Shown: positions 14,609 through 21,377, counted from the stretch's first letter. The stretch: 38,009 nucleotides of DNA from Bryobacterales bacterium (GCA_016789905.1 JAEUQC010000044.1:1-38009); one strand, 5' to 3'. Notes: generated by a model not told the origin, from the letters alone. Numbers and translations are program-made.

Positions 14609-15024
14609 TTGTTGCGCTCCTTCAGCAATTCGAGCAACGCGGCGGGAGTGACGAGCCGGATGGATTTGTGGCGCTTCAGGCCGAGCAGAGGCTTGTCGCC
14701 GGTGACCAGAAATTGCGCCTCGCCCGCTTCGGCTAGCGCCAGCAGGTAGTTGTCGTCGGGATCGGGAGCAAGATCGAGCGTGGGCAGATTTTCGAGAACC
14801 AGGGCGCGGTCGCGGACCCGGTTGAGAAGCGCTCCGGCGAGGGCGGGCACGAGCCGGGCACGAACTTGCGGATAGCGCGTGGCCCGGGCGAATTCCTCCA
14901 ATTGCTGCGCGCAAGTGAGCAGTTCGAACTTGCGGCTCCGCCAGAGCGCCAGAACTTGCGCGGAGGGAGACACGGAAGTGATCAGAGCGCTGATCAGAAT
15001 GTTAGTGTCGAGGACCACGCGCAT
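14605..15024 (-). CDS. vapC: VapC-type PIN toxin
   Basis: 139 residues starting MRVVLDTNILISAL, the classic first PIN motif with catalytic Asp6. Further acidic residues lie in QLEEFARATR and in DPDDNYLLALAEAGEAQFLVTGD, giving the four-acid site of a Mg-dependent ribonuclease. VapC toxins cut tRNA or rRNA. The gene begins 3 bp after vapB and ends in a 4-bp overlap with the phosphatase gene. Confidence 0.88.
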   Translation of the reverse strand: MRVVLDTNILISALITSVSPSAQVLALWRSRKFELLTCAQQLEEFARATRYPQVRARLVPALAGALLNRVRDRALVLENLPTLDLAPDPDDNYLLALAEAGEAQFLVTGDKPLLGLKRHKSIRLVTPAALLELLKERNK

Positions 15025-15027
15025 CGG

Positions 15028-15318
15028 CTACGATTTCTTGCGGGTCCGCCGTTGCTTGCGCATATCCTTCCGCATGTCCTGGCGAGCTGCCGCAACCGCT
15101 TCCCCGACCAGGGCTTCGACTTCTTCCGCCGGTAGATCGGCGAAAGCTTCCCGCGCCTGCGCGACCGTTCCATCGAACAAGCGCCATTTGACGGCGTCTT
15201 CGATGAACTGCGAGAGGGCTCCTTTTTTGAGGCCCTGGGAACCGAGATACGAGCGCAGGGCCAAGTCCGTGTCCTTGGACCAGCTGATGGTAAGGCGGGT
15301 GCTTTGGGGTTCGGGCAT
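15028..15318 (-). CDS. vapB: VapB-like ribbon-helix-helix antitoxin
   Basis: 96 residues. The N-terminal half (TRLTISWSKDTDLALRSYLG, then KKGALSQFIEDAVKWRLFD) is a ribbon-helix-helix. The C-terminus is very basic, unusual for an antitoxin tail. The ATG has an AGAGGAAC site. It is first in the leftward operon with vapC, the phosphatase and the integrase, and probably autoregulates it. Confidence 0.75.
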   Translation of the reverse strand: MPEPQSTRLTISWSKDTDLALRSYLGSQGLKKGALSQFIEDAVKWRLFDGTVAQAREAFADLPAEEVEALVGEAVAAARQDMRKDMRKQRRTRKKS

Positions 15319-15453
15319 GGTGTTCCTCTGTGGATAGTCGTATATCCACTTATCAGTATAGGCGCTCTACCGTCCCGTCAGAAAGCCGGGTGGAAGGCCG
15401 ATGCGCCAAAAGAATGCCAAGGAACAGGCTAGCGGGCTCGGGTCCAGTTGTCA

Positions 15454-15473
15454 ATGATAAAAGATATTATCAT
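15454..15473. promoter_or_regulatory. AT-rich dyad in the vapB/higB divergent promoter region
   Basis: ATGATAA-AAGATA-TTATCAT is a perfect 7-bp dyad in the 204-bp region between divergent vapB and higB. It could be an operator for VapB or part of a promoter. Confidence 0.4.
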
Positions 15474-15491
15474 GTGTAATAAGTCATTGCG

Positions 15492-15517
15492 CTAGTGTGC
15501 CATTTTTGGCACACTAG
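15492..15517. promoter_or_regulatory. Perfect palindromic operator of the second higBA operon
   Basis: CTAGTGTGCCA (15492-15502) and TGGCACACTAG (15507-15517) form an 11-bp perfect dyad around TTTT, ending 5 bp before the toxin start and next to its AGGAG site. Its form and place match an autoregulatory HigA operator. Confidence 0.7.
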
Positions 15518-15522
15518 GAGCT

Positions 15523-15870
15523 GTGGTGGACCGCTCCAAGAAACTCCCGGCGTTCTTCTTTGAAACCGCCAGCAGTAACCAGCCCGTCCGGGAATGGGTC
15601 TTGGCGCTCTCCACCGAGGACCGGAAACTCGTTGGCCGCGATATTCAGAAGGTCGAGTTCGGCTGGCCGCTCGGCATGCCCTACTGCCGGAGCCTCGGCG
15701 ACGGCCTGTGGGAAGTGCGGAGCGATTTGACCGATGGCAAGATCGGACGCGTGATCTTCTGCGTGTCGCGAAACCGCATGGTGCTCCTGCATGCCTTCAT
15801 CAAGAAAACGCAGAGGACGCCGCCACAGGATTTGAGACTCGCGCTCAAGCGCATGAAGGAGGTGAGCTGA
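15523..15870 (+). CDS. higB: HigB-type toxin (Gp49-like), second module
   Basis: 115 residues from a GTG at 15523 (a second GTG follows at 15526) with AGGAG immediately upstream. VREWVLALSTEDRKLVGRDIQ, LGDGLWEVRSDLTDGKIGRV and MVLLHAFIKKTQRTPPQDL fit the Gp49/HigB family of RelE-fold ribonucleases, with the late HAFIKKTQ segment well conserved in it. The antitoxin starts at the base after its stop codon. It is a different lineage from the toxin at 10681, so the two modules are unlikely to cross-neutralise. Confidence 0.88.
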   Translation: MVDRSKKLPAFFFETASSNQPVREWVLALSTEDRKLVGRDIQKVEFGWPLGMPYCRSLGDGLWEVRSDLTDGKIGRVIFCVSRNRMVLLHAFIKKTQRTPPQDLRLALKRMKEVS

Positions 15871-16161
15871 TTGGCAACCAAGAAAAAGGGAAAGGTGGGT
15901 TCTTCGTTCGACGACTTTCTGGCCGAACAAGGCATGCTTGAGGAATGCGAGGAGCAGGCCATCAAGCAGATTCTCGCCGATCAGATCAAGGCCGCCATGG
16001 AGAAGGATCGCCTCACCAAAGCGGCCATGGCTGCTCGCATGCAAACCAGCCGCCGCGCACTCGACCGGCTCCTTGATCCCACCAACACTGGGGTGACTCT
16101 CCACACCTTGCAGCGGGCGGCTGCGGCCGTTGGAAGGCAGTTGCGAATTGAACTCTCTTGA
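15871..16161 (+). CDS. higA: HigA-type antitoxin, second module
   Basis: 96 residues from a TTG at 15871 with an AGGAGGTGAG site. It has an N-terminal helical segment (FDDFLAEQGMLEECEEQAIK) and an XRE-like helix-turn-helix (LTKAAMAARMQTSRRALDRLLD). The usual TTQ in the recognition region is changed, but the fold and the position after higB are clear. It would bind the dyad at 15492-15517. Confidence 0.88.
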   Translation: MATKKKGKVGSSFDDFLAEQGMLEECEEQAIKQILADQIKAAMEKDRLTKAAMAARMQTSRRALDRLLDPTNTGVTLHTLQRAAAAVGRQLRIELS

Positions 16162-16253
16162 CCGGATCAATTCTCCAGCCGGTACGATGCCGCCACGCGT
16201 ACTAGTTGACTGCCGCAAAGCCGACTTATCGTTCTCGATTCGCAGTCGCGGGC

Positions 16254-16767
16254 TCAGGTTTCGTTGGTTTCCGTATAGCGAACTCCGGCTTTTCGCAATT
16301 CCGACATCATGACTCCGGGTTCCACGGCCTCAAAAAGGAAGTGAACACCGGTTCGAACTCCTTCTCCTCGTGCAATCAATCGGGCAACCGTTGCCAGAGC
16401 GGCAGCATTCATCCAATAGTCGCGGCCGACCTCGAAGGTGACGCAAGATCGGAAGACGGTATCGCGTTCTTGCGTCCGGCCCTTCACCCGAACGATCATG
16501 AACCCGCCCACGTCGGTCTTGTTTCGGCGAAAGATACTCCGCAGCCGCAGGACAGCAGCTTCCTCCGACATAGGAACCAACGCAATCATCAACGCGTCGA
16601 GGGCATTCCGAAAGCCAGCGAGATAGGAATATCCGCGGAAGTCACATCCGGTGAGCCGGTGCCCCAGTTCTCTTGATTCTGGTATGTAGAACAGACTGAA
16701 CCGGCGCAGCCCGATCGGGCTTCCCACATCTACTTTGAGAGATGCCTCGGACGTTTTGGCGCGAACC
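16254..16767 (-). pseudogene. Saccharopine-dehydrogenase-like oxidoreductase, C-terminal half
   Basis: The frame is open from base 16767, next to the transposon end, to the stop at 16254, giving about 171 residues (beginning VRAKTSEASLKVD). The part from LKVDVGSPIGLRRF to the end resembles the C-terminal domain of saccharopine-dehydrogenase-like proteins, and contains no Rossmann motif. It continues in exact frame from the N-terminal half at 109-671. In related proteins a GYFRxGEW-like segment is expected at this place and is not visible, so a few residues may have been lost at insertion. A GTG at 16727 could start a stray product, but no function is expected. Confidence 0.82.
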
Positions 16768-16790
16768 GTGTCCCTTCGGCAAGCCTGCGT
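16768..16790 (+). repeat. Transposon left terminal inverted repeat (IRL)
   Basis: Reads inward GTGTCCCTTC then GGCAAGCCTGCGT. It differs from IRR at positions 7 and 9 only. It directly abuts the dehydrogenase C-terminal half. Confidence 0.9.
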
Positions 16791-16803
16791 AGGGCGGTCC
16801 CGC

Positions 16804-17457
16804 TCAGGATTTCTTTTGTTCCAGTAAGCGCCGGACTGACGTTCGGCCGATTTTCAACCGTCGCGCAATCTCCGATTTGCTGATTCCTGCGAGAAATAGG
16901 TCCGTGACGGAGGCCGCTTTGCCAGCAGCTGTCGGCGGCCGGCCGAGTCGTTGGCCTTGCGACCGCGCGTGCTCCAAACCCGCCCGCACCCGCTCCCGGA
17001 TAATGTCGCTTTCGAATTCCGCGAACACGGAGAGCAGGCCCGCCATCGCCCGGCCCGCTGGCGTAGTCAGATCCAGCGCCTCCGTCACTGAGACGAATCC
17101 AACACCAAGCGCCGTCAGCTCCTGCAACGTCGATACCAGGTCGGCCACCGACCGGCCCCACCGATCCAGCCGCCACACCAACACGACATCAATGTCACGC
17201 CGTTTCGCGGAGTCAATCAGTCGTTGGCGCATCGCACGCGCGACCGCGCCGGAACCCACTTCCTTACACTCTTCAACCACGGTCCAGCCACGCTTCAAAG
17301 CGTACTCGCGCAACGCCCGCATCTGCATGGGAAGCGTTTGCTGATCCAGTGTGGAGACGCGCGCATACAGCCCGGCCCGCAACATTTTCGCCGGTTTGAG
17401 TGACTGGCCAAAAACCCTCTTCGATTTCGGCTTCGGAACCTTCCGTTTGGCGGGCAT
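16804..17457 (-). CDS. Serine recombinase (resolvase/invertase family) inside the transposon
   Basis: 217 residues: a basic N-terminal extension of about 28 residues (KRKVPKPKSKRVFG), then a complete resolvase domain with the catalytic serine in GLYARVSTLDQQTL (about residue 36), DVVLVWRLDRWGRSVADLV and AEFESDIIRERVRAGL. The C-terminal helix-turn-helix is GISKSEIARRLKIGRTSVRRLL. Such enzymes resolve cointegrates left by replicative transposition at a res site near the gene. It lies between IRL and tnpC, so it travels with the element. Resolvase genes are typical of Tn3 elements and not of IS66 (family knowledge), which makes the combination unusual. Confidence 0.92.
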   Translation of the reverse strand: MPAKRKVPKPKSKRVFGQSLKPAKMLRAGLYARVSTLDQQTLPMQMRALREYALKRGWTVVEECKEVGSGAVARAMRQRLIDSAKRRDIDVVLVWRLDRWGRSVADLVSTLQELTALGVGFVSVTEALDLTTPAGRAMAGLLSVFAEFESDIIRERVRAGLEHARSQGQRLGRPPTAAGKAASVTDLFLAGISKSEIARRLKIGRTSVRRLLEQKKS

Positions 17458-17477
17458 TTCCGCAGTGTATCTGAAGG

Positions 17478-17503
17478 TGGCCGGAACCTATGGTTTTCGG
17501 CCA
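17478..17503. promoter_or_regulatory. Candidate res / crossover site upstream of the resolvase
   Basis: TGGCCG (17478-17483) and CGGCCA (17498-17503) flank an inner dyad AACC-TAT-GGTT (17485-17495). This 26-bp imperfect palindrome sits in the 48-bp gap between the tnpC stop and the resolvase start. Length and symmetry match a resolvase dimer site. Only one is seen, so it may be the crossover subsite or an operator. Confidence 0.45.
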
Positions 17504-17505
17504 GC

Positions 17506-19032
17506 TCAGCCCACGCCCGTACGGGCCAGCGTCTGGCGATAGTTCCACGGCATCCACTCCGCCGGACTGGCCGCGAGCTCTCGCGCATGGCGCTGCAGTT
17601 CCGTCAGATACTCAAACGAATTGGCGCCGCAGAGCTGGCAGGTGTGAATCAGACTCATGAACAGGTCACCCACTTGCGCCCCGTGCAGTGTCCGATAGAA
17701 CAGTGCATTCTTTCGGTGCAAAACAGCCCGTTTTAAAGCCCTTTCAACGATGTTGTTATCGAGGGGCGCCCCAGCAACACGGAGGAAAAGCGTCAATGGC
17801 CGCCAGTGATTCAATAGGTACTTGATCGCCTTGCCGAGCCCGGAATTCGGCTCCGTCTTGCGTTCGGCAATCTGCGCCTCCAGCCATCCATGCAGTTTCG
17901 TCATGATCGGCGCGCTGTGCTGCTGATGAAATTGCAGCCGTTGTTCCGGTGTCATCCGCATCTGGCGCGCCTTGGCGTCGTGGCCATACACCTCGCCCAG
18001 CATCTCCAGCACGTAGCGGCATTGTTCAGGAAAATTAGCGGCCACATCCACAAACTGTCTTCGTCCATGCGCCATGCAATTGGCCAGCAGTATCTCCGCG
18101 CCGGCATTTAATTTCGGCGCGTTGCGCGACAACGCATCGCACATCTGGATCGGCCCGGGAAGCTCCGCCGCCCGCTGCTTCAGCACGTCGCCGAGGTTCT
18201 CGCCGGCATGCTGGCGCCCGGTAAAATACAGTGCAATCTGGCCGCCCTCGCGAGTCGATACGATGCCGCTGGTGAACACACCGGTGCGGTCATCATCGGG
18301 CTCGCGCTCCATCTTCAGCACCCGCATGCTCGTGTCGTCGTTGTGCATCACCTCGCCCTGGGCCGCTTGCCGGATGCATTCATCATGGGCCGGTTTCAGG
18401 ATTGCGGCCACGTCTTCGACAATCTCCCACTGCGTCGCCGCCGGTAACGGAATGCCCAGTTGGCTCTCCAGTTTTTCCATCCGGTAGAACGGCACACCGC
18501 TTCCATACTTAAGCTGCGCGATCATCGCACCCGCCGTCTCGTCATACTTTTCCGGACCTATGCCTTCCGGCTCTTGCGCCGTGAACACTTGCCCGCAGGC
18601 ACCACAGCGCAGCCGTTCAAGCGAGTAAACAGTGGCCGCCAGCGGTGCCTGTCCGATGATCCGCACCAGCACCTTCGGCTCTTTTTGCCCGTATACATTG
18701 CCCTTTCCGCAATCCGGACAGCGCTCGCCGTGCTTCAGATTCTGATGCGCGATGGGAACCTTTCGCGCCCCGTCGAACGCCTCGGCTCCATTGCGTCCGT
18801 GGCCCGGCTTCTTGGGCGTGTTGGCATCTGAGGTGGGCGGCGCTTCCGGTTTCCCCAGCACCGCGCTGGTCTTTTCATTGTTGGGCGACCGCGCCAGCAT
18901 CGCCACCAGCGCATGCAATGCACCCTTGAGCTTGTCGTGATCATCGTCGCTCAACGGTGCTTGTTTGGCTCCGTCGAGCACCCGGTCGAGCTCCTCCAGG
19001 TTCACATCGAGGCGCCGTTTGGATGTCTTCAC
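17506..19032 (-). CDS. tnpC: IS66 family transposase
   Basis: 508 residues from a GTG at 19032 overlapping the DUF4338 stop (GTGA). An N-terminal helical region is followed by the IS66 zinc finger (CPDCGKGNVYGQKEP, LRCGACGQVF, about 110-165). The DDE core comes next: first Asp in GEVMHNDDTSMRVL, second in QMCDALSRN, Glu in LDNNIVERALKRAVLHRKNALFYRT. A short IS66 C-terminal segment with an HTCQLCGAN motif ends the protein. The sequence is intact and full length, so it should be active in transposition with TnpA and TnpB. Confidence 0.95.
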   Translation of the reverse strand: MKTSKRRLDVNLEELDRVLDGAKQAPLSDDDHDKLKGALHALVAMLARSPNNEKTSAVLGKPEAPPTSDANTPKKPGHGRNGAEAFDGARKVPIAHQNLKHGERCPDCGKGNVYGQKEPKVLVRIIGQAPLAATVYSLERLRCGACGQVFTAQEPEGIGPEKYDETAGAMIAQLKYGSGVPFYRMEKLESQLGIPLPAATQWEIVEDVAAILKPAHDECIRQAAQGEVMHNDDTSMRVLKMEREPDDDRTGVFTSGIVSTREGGQIALYFTGRQHAGENLGDVLKQRAAELPGPIQMCDALSRNAPKLNAGAEILLANCMAHGRRQFVDVAANFPEQCRYVLEMLGEVYGHDAKARQMRMTPEQRLQFHQQHSAPIMTKLHGWLEAQIAERKTEPNSGLGKAIKYLLNHWRPLTLFLRVAGAPLDNNIVERALKRAVLHRKNALFYRTLHGAQVGDLFMSLIHTCQLCGANSFEYLTELQRHARELAASPAEWMPWNYRQTLARTGVG

Positions 19033-19907
19033 TGTTCGCTCCCAAGCAATTGGCGAAAGTGCTTTGTCAGCGGGTAGCCCAAGACCTCTTTGATCGACCG
19101 GTTTGGCACGTAGCTATTGGACTGCTTGCCCCGTCCGGTTGTCTTGCCGAGCACCACCCAGTTTGCCGCTCGGTAACAGGTGCCTCGGAATCGCTCCGTA
19201 TCCACGAAGGTTTCCGCAAAGTAGATCGGATGCCCGTAGACCTGCTCCCAGTCGGTGGAAAGCCGGGCTGCCATCCGCCCCAAAATATGCGAGGCCAGAT
19301 GCGGCACTTTTACCCACGGCAGAATCAGAAACCGGGTGTTGTAGGCAAGGAATCGAATGTTTCGCCGGCGAGTTTCCTGGTCCCAGCCGATGTAGCGGTC
19401 GCGCACGCCGATATGACGCGGCGCGCTCGACCACGCCACGCACGCCACTGGTCTGCCATTCGCCCAAACCAGATACTTCAGGTGCTCGCCCACCGGCTGC
19501 TCATAGCCCAGATAGTGATGCTCCTCCATCAGGCTGTTGAACAGCGGTTCCTCGCCGCTGCGCCGTACCAGCATGAATTCCAGCGGCTGCAGGTCGCGCA
19601 GTGTCACCGCTATCGGCGTTGTGTCCAGCAGCACCGGGGCTGGTCGCACGCGTTTGGCCAGCGGGTTGTGCGGCACGAATTTCACCGGCGGTAGTTCGAT
19701 GTGGCCGGCGCGGTGCAGCATAAGCAGCATGCCGCGGCACACCATGTCGCGCAGCGCGCCGTTGGCCTGTCGCCATTGCCAGGCTTCGCATAACTTTGTG
19801 GACAGGGTGCGGCGGCTCTCGCCCGGGTGCGCGGCAATTAGCTTCTCAATGAAGAGGATGTCTTCGCTGGTGATCGCCCGGCCCCGGTAGGTGATGAGTT
19901 CGGTCAT
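19029..19907 (-). CDS. DUF4338 (DruA-like) protein carried by the transposon
   Basis: 292 residues from the ATG at 19907 (an upstream ATG at 19943 gives a hydrophobic, less likely start). The core (MEEHHYLGYEQPVGEHLKYLV, in parts; GRPVACVAWSSAPRHIGVRDRYIGW; YGHPIYFAETFVDTERFRGTCYRAANW) is the DUF4338 domain, also present in DruA of the Druantia anti-phage system. Here it overlaps tnpC by four bases and lies after tnpB, so it is a regular passenger of the IS66 element. No DruE helicase or other Druantia partner is nearby. Its role in transposition is unknown. Confidence 0.88.
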   Translation of the reverse strand: MTELITYRGRAITSEDILFIEKLIAAHPGESRRTLSTKLCEAWQWRQANGALRDMVCRGMLLMLHRAGHIELPPVKFVPHNPLAKRVRPAPVLLDTTPIAVTLRDLQPLEFMLVRRSGEEPLFNSLMEEHHYLGYEQPVGEHLKYLVWANGRPVACVAWSSAPRHIGVRDRYIGWDQETRRRNIRFLAYNTRFLILPWVKVPHLASHILGRMAARLSTDWEQVYGHPIYFAETFVDTERFRGTCYRAANWVVLGKTTGRGKQSNSYVPNRSIKEVLGYPLTKHFRQLLGSEQ

Positions 19908-19967
19908 CAGCAGCAGTATGAATCGGCTGATTCTGGAACGCAAGGGGAAAATGGTTTTGCCGGTGAA

Positions 19968-20327
19968 TTATTTCAGCACGTTCACCCGCCGCCACATCGG
20001 CGCCGCGCGGACCCGCGCCACATCTCCGGCGGCGAACAACAGCAGTGCTTCATAGGCTTCCAGCTGTGTGGCGGCGTTGCCGGATTCCGGCCACCAAATG
20101 AAACGGCCTTTCGATAATCGCTTCTGTGCCAGCCAGTATCCCTGGCCGTCGTAATTCAAGAGGCGGATCGTGGTTCCGCCACGGCTGCGGAATACAAATA
20201 CGCAACCGGAGAATGGATCTTCGGCGAGCTTGTCCTGACAGAGCCGGACTAGGCCGTCAATGCCTTTTCGTCCGTCGACTGGCTCGATCGCCACTAACAC
20301 GCGCATTTGTGCGGTGATCTGAATCAT
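19968..20327 (-). CDS. tnpB: IS66 accessory protein TnpB
   Basis: 119 residues from an ATG at 20327, overlapping the tnpA stop by four bases (ATGA). The signature of IS66 Orf2 proteins is present: VDGRKGIDGLVRLCQDKL, DPFSGCVFVFRSRGGTTIRLLNYDGQGYWLAQKRL (in parts) and FIWW. It is required with tnpA and tnpC for transposition in IS66 elements; its biochemical role is not settled. Confidence 0.95.
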   Translation of the reverse strand: MIQITAQMRVLVAIEPVDGRKGIDGLVRLCQDKLAEDPFSGCVFVFRSRGGTTIRLLNYDGQGYWLAQKRLSKGRFIWWPESGNAATQLEAYEALLLFAAGDVARVRAAPMWRRVNVLK

Positions 20328-20728
20328 TTTTCTGTACCCCGCCAGGCGTGCAGTAAAGCCGTCCAATCCGGAGCGATGCGAACGGGCCAATGGATGCGCA
20401 TCTTACCCCCGCGGGTTGATTCGAATTCGATCAGGCACTCTTCATACTTCGCCGGCGGCGGTGCCATGAGTTCGACGAAAACCGGTTTGGATTTAGCCGG
20501 TAGGCGGTTTGCCACTTCGCCGCCCACTCGCTTCTTCAATCCCATATAGTCCAGCCGCAATGCCTGTGCGACCGCATAGACACCATGCTCGCGTGCCAGT
20601 GCCGCTGCGGCCTCCCAGATCGACTCCGGCAGCTTTGCCCGCCTTGGCTGCGAACGGCGATACTCCTCCAATTCGCGCTGCAATTCCACGATGGGCGCCG
20701 CTACCCGGTTACTTTCTCTTCGGTTCAT
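20324..20728 (-). CDS. tnpA: IS66 accessory protein TnpA
   Basis: 134 residues. A helical N-terminus (ELQRELEEYRRSQPRRAKLP) is followed by WEAAAALAREHGVYAVAQALRLDYMGLKKRV, a helix-turn-helix-like segment as in IS66 TnpA. It is first in the transposon operon, 55 bp inside IRR. The start codon is preceded by a GGAG. The same start recurs in the partial copy at 1-30. Confidence 0.88.
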   Translation of the reverse strand: MNRRESNRVAAPIVELQRELEEYRRSQPRRAKLPESIWEAAAALAREHGVYAVAQALRLDYMGLKKRVGGEVANRLPAKSKPVFVELMAPPPAKYEECLIEFESTRGGKMRIHWPVRIAPDWTALLHAWRGTEK

Positions 20729-20762
20729 CTCCAGTCGCCTCCCAGCGACTATTTGAACCTAG

Positions 20763-21017
20763 CTAGAGCGCCCGTTCTTCGTCACGCAGGCTTGCCGGAA
20801 GGACACCGAGCATTGCGCCGCGGATGCGGTGTTCGGCAAGGGTCTTCAGTTTGCAGTTGCGGGCGGGATCGAAGCGGTCCACGGCGCCGATGAGGCCGAT
20901 GGCGCCGGCGGAGATCAGGTCGTCGAGTTCGACCTGCGGGCAACGCCGATGGAGTTTGCGGGCGAGCAGTTCCACTTGGGGAAGATGATCGAGGATAAGT
21001 TGATCGCGGTTGGTCAT
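20763..21017 (-). pseudogene. Sigma factor, FliA/WhiG-like, N-terminal fragment cut by the transposon
   Basis: 84 codons are open, but only the first ~70 (21017-20807) are native; the rest is read from the transposon end. The native part is region 2 of a sigma-70 factor (HLPQVELLARKLHRR, ELDDLISAGAIGLIGAVDRFDPA, LAEHRIRGAMLG), where the LISAGAIGLI core is diagnostic. Regions 3 and 4 are missing from the window. The fragment cannot bind promoters. It follows ssb by 15 bp on the same strand, so the two were probably co-transcribed. The lost half would be expected left of the window if this junction is a cointegrate. Confidence 0.85.
20784..20806 (-). repeat. Transposon right terminal inverted repeat (IRR)
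   Basis: Read on the minus strand it begins GTGTCCTTCC and continues GGCAAGCCTGCGT. The same sequence is at 86-108 in the second copy. It lies 55 bp upstream of tnpA. Confidence 0.92.
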
Positions 21018-21032
21018 GACAGGATTGGCCGC

Positions 21033-21377
21033 TTACGCGGCCACCTCCTGCTTGGGGGAGCGGTCAAGGCGGTTGATGCGCTGGACCCGGATCTCGGTGA
21101 CGTACTTCGTGGTGCCGTCCTTGGCGGCGTACTGGCGGGTGTTGAGTTCGCCGGTGATGTGAAGATGGGCGCCCTTGGTGAGCGTGGCGGCGTATTCAGC
21201 CAGGCGGCCGAAGACTACGAGGCGGTGCCAGGTGGTTTGCGATTGGCGTTCGCCGGATTCGCGGTCCTTCCATGTGCGCTGGGTGGCCAGCGAGAGAGTT
21301 GTGAGAGTGGAGTCGTTGCGGGTGTTGCGGGTTTCGGCATCGCTGCCGAGGTAACCAATTAGAGTCACGTTGTTCAT
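21033..21377 (-). CDS. ssb: Single-stranded DNA-binding protein, plasmid type
   Basis: 114 residues from the ATG at 21377. The OB-fold begins NNVTLIGYLGSDAETR, with TTLSLATQRTWKD, TTWHRLVVFGRLAEYA and KGAHLHITGELNTRQY as in bacterial SSB. The C-terminus ends KQEVAA and lacks the acidic tail (DDDIPF) that recruits host repair proteins. It could protect the transferred strand after conjugation. A longer frame upstream is low-complexity and rejected. Confidence 0.92.
   Translation of the reverse strand: MNNVTLIGYLGSDAETRNTRNDSTLTTLSLATQRTWKDRESGERQSQTTWHRLVVFGRLAEYAATLTKGAHLHITGELNTRQYAAKDGTTKYVTEIRVQRINRLDRSPKQEVAA

Larger units (their letters stand above)
16768..20806 (-). mobile_element. IS66-type transposon with DUF4338 and serine resolvase genes, 4039 bp
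   Basis: The element is bounded by 23-bp inverted repeats, IRL 16768-16790 and IRR 20784-20806, both starting GTGTCC and sharing GGCAAGCCTGCGT; 21 of 23 positions match. Inside, all on the minus strand, are tnpA, tnpB, DUF4338, tnpC and a serine resolvase. tnpA/tnpB/tnpC is the IS66 set. Resolvase and DUF4338 are extras, and the GTGTCC tips differ from the usual GTAA of IS66. No 8-bp target duplication is seen: 16760-16767 is CGCGAACC and 20807-20814 is CGAGCATT. The right end is confirmed by the second copy at 1-108. Confidence 0.9.

Noticed and set aside
17465..17484. GTGT sequence just outside tnpC considered as the left end of the IS66 element
   Set aside because: It matches the right end at only about half of 13 positions. 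The repeat at 16768-16790 matches at 21 of 23 and abuts the split dehydrogenase.
19029..19907. Druantia defence system, because of the DruA-like DUF4338 gene
   Set aside because: No DruE helicase or other Druantia gene is near, and the gene overlaps tnpC inside a transposon.
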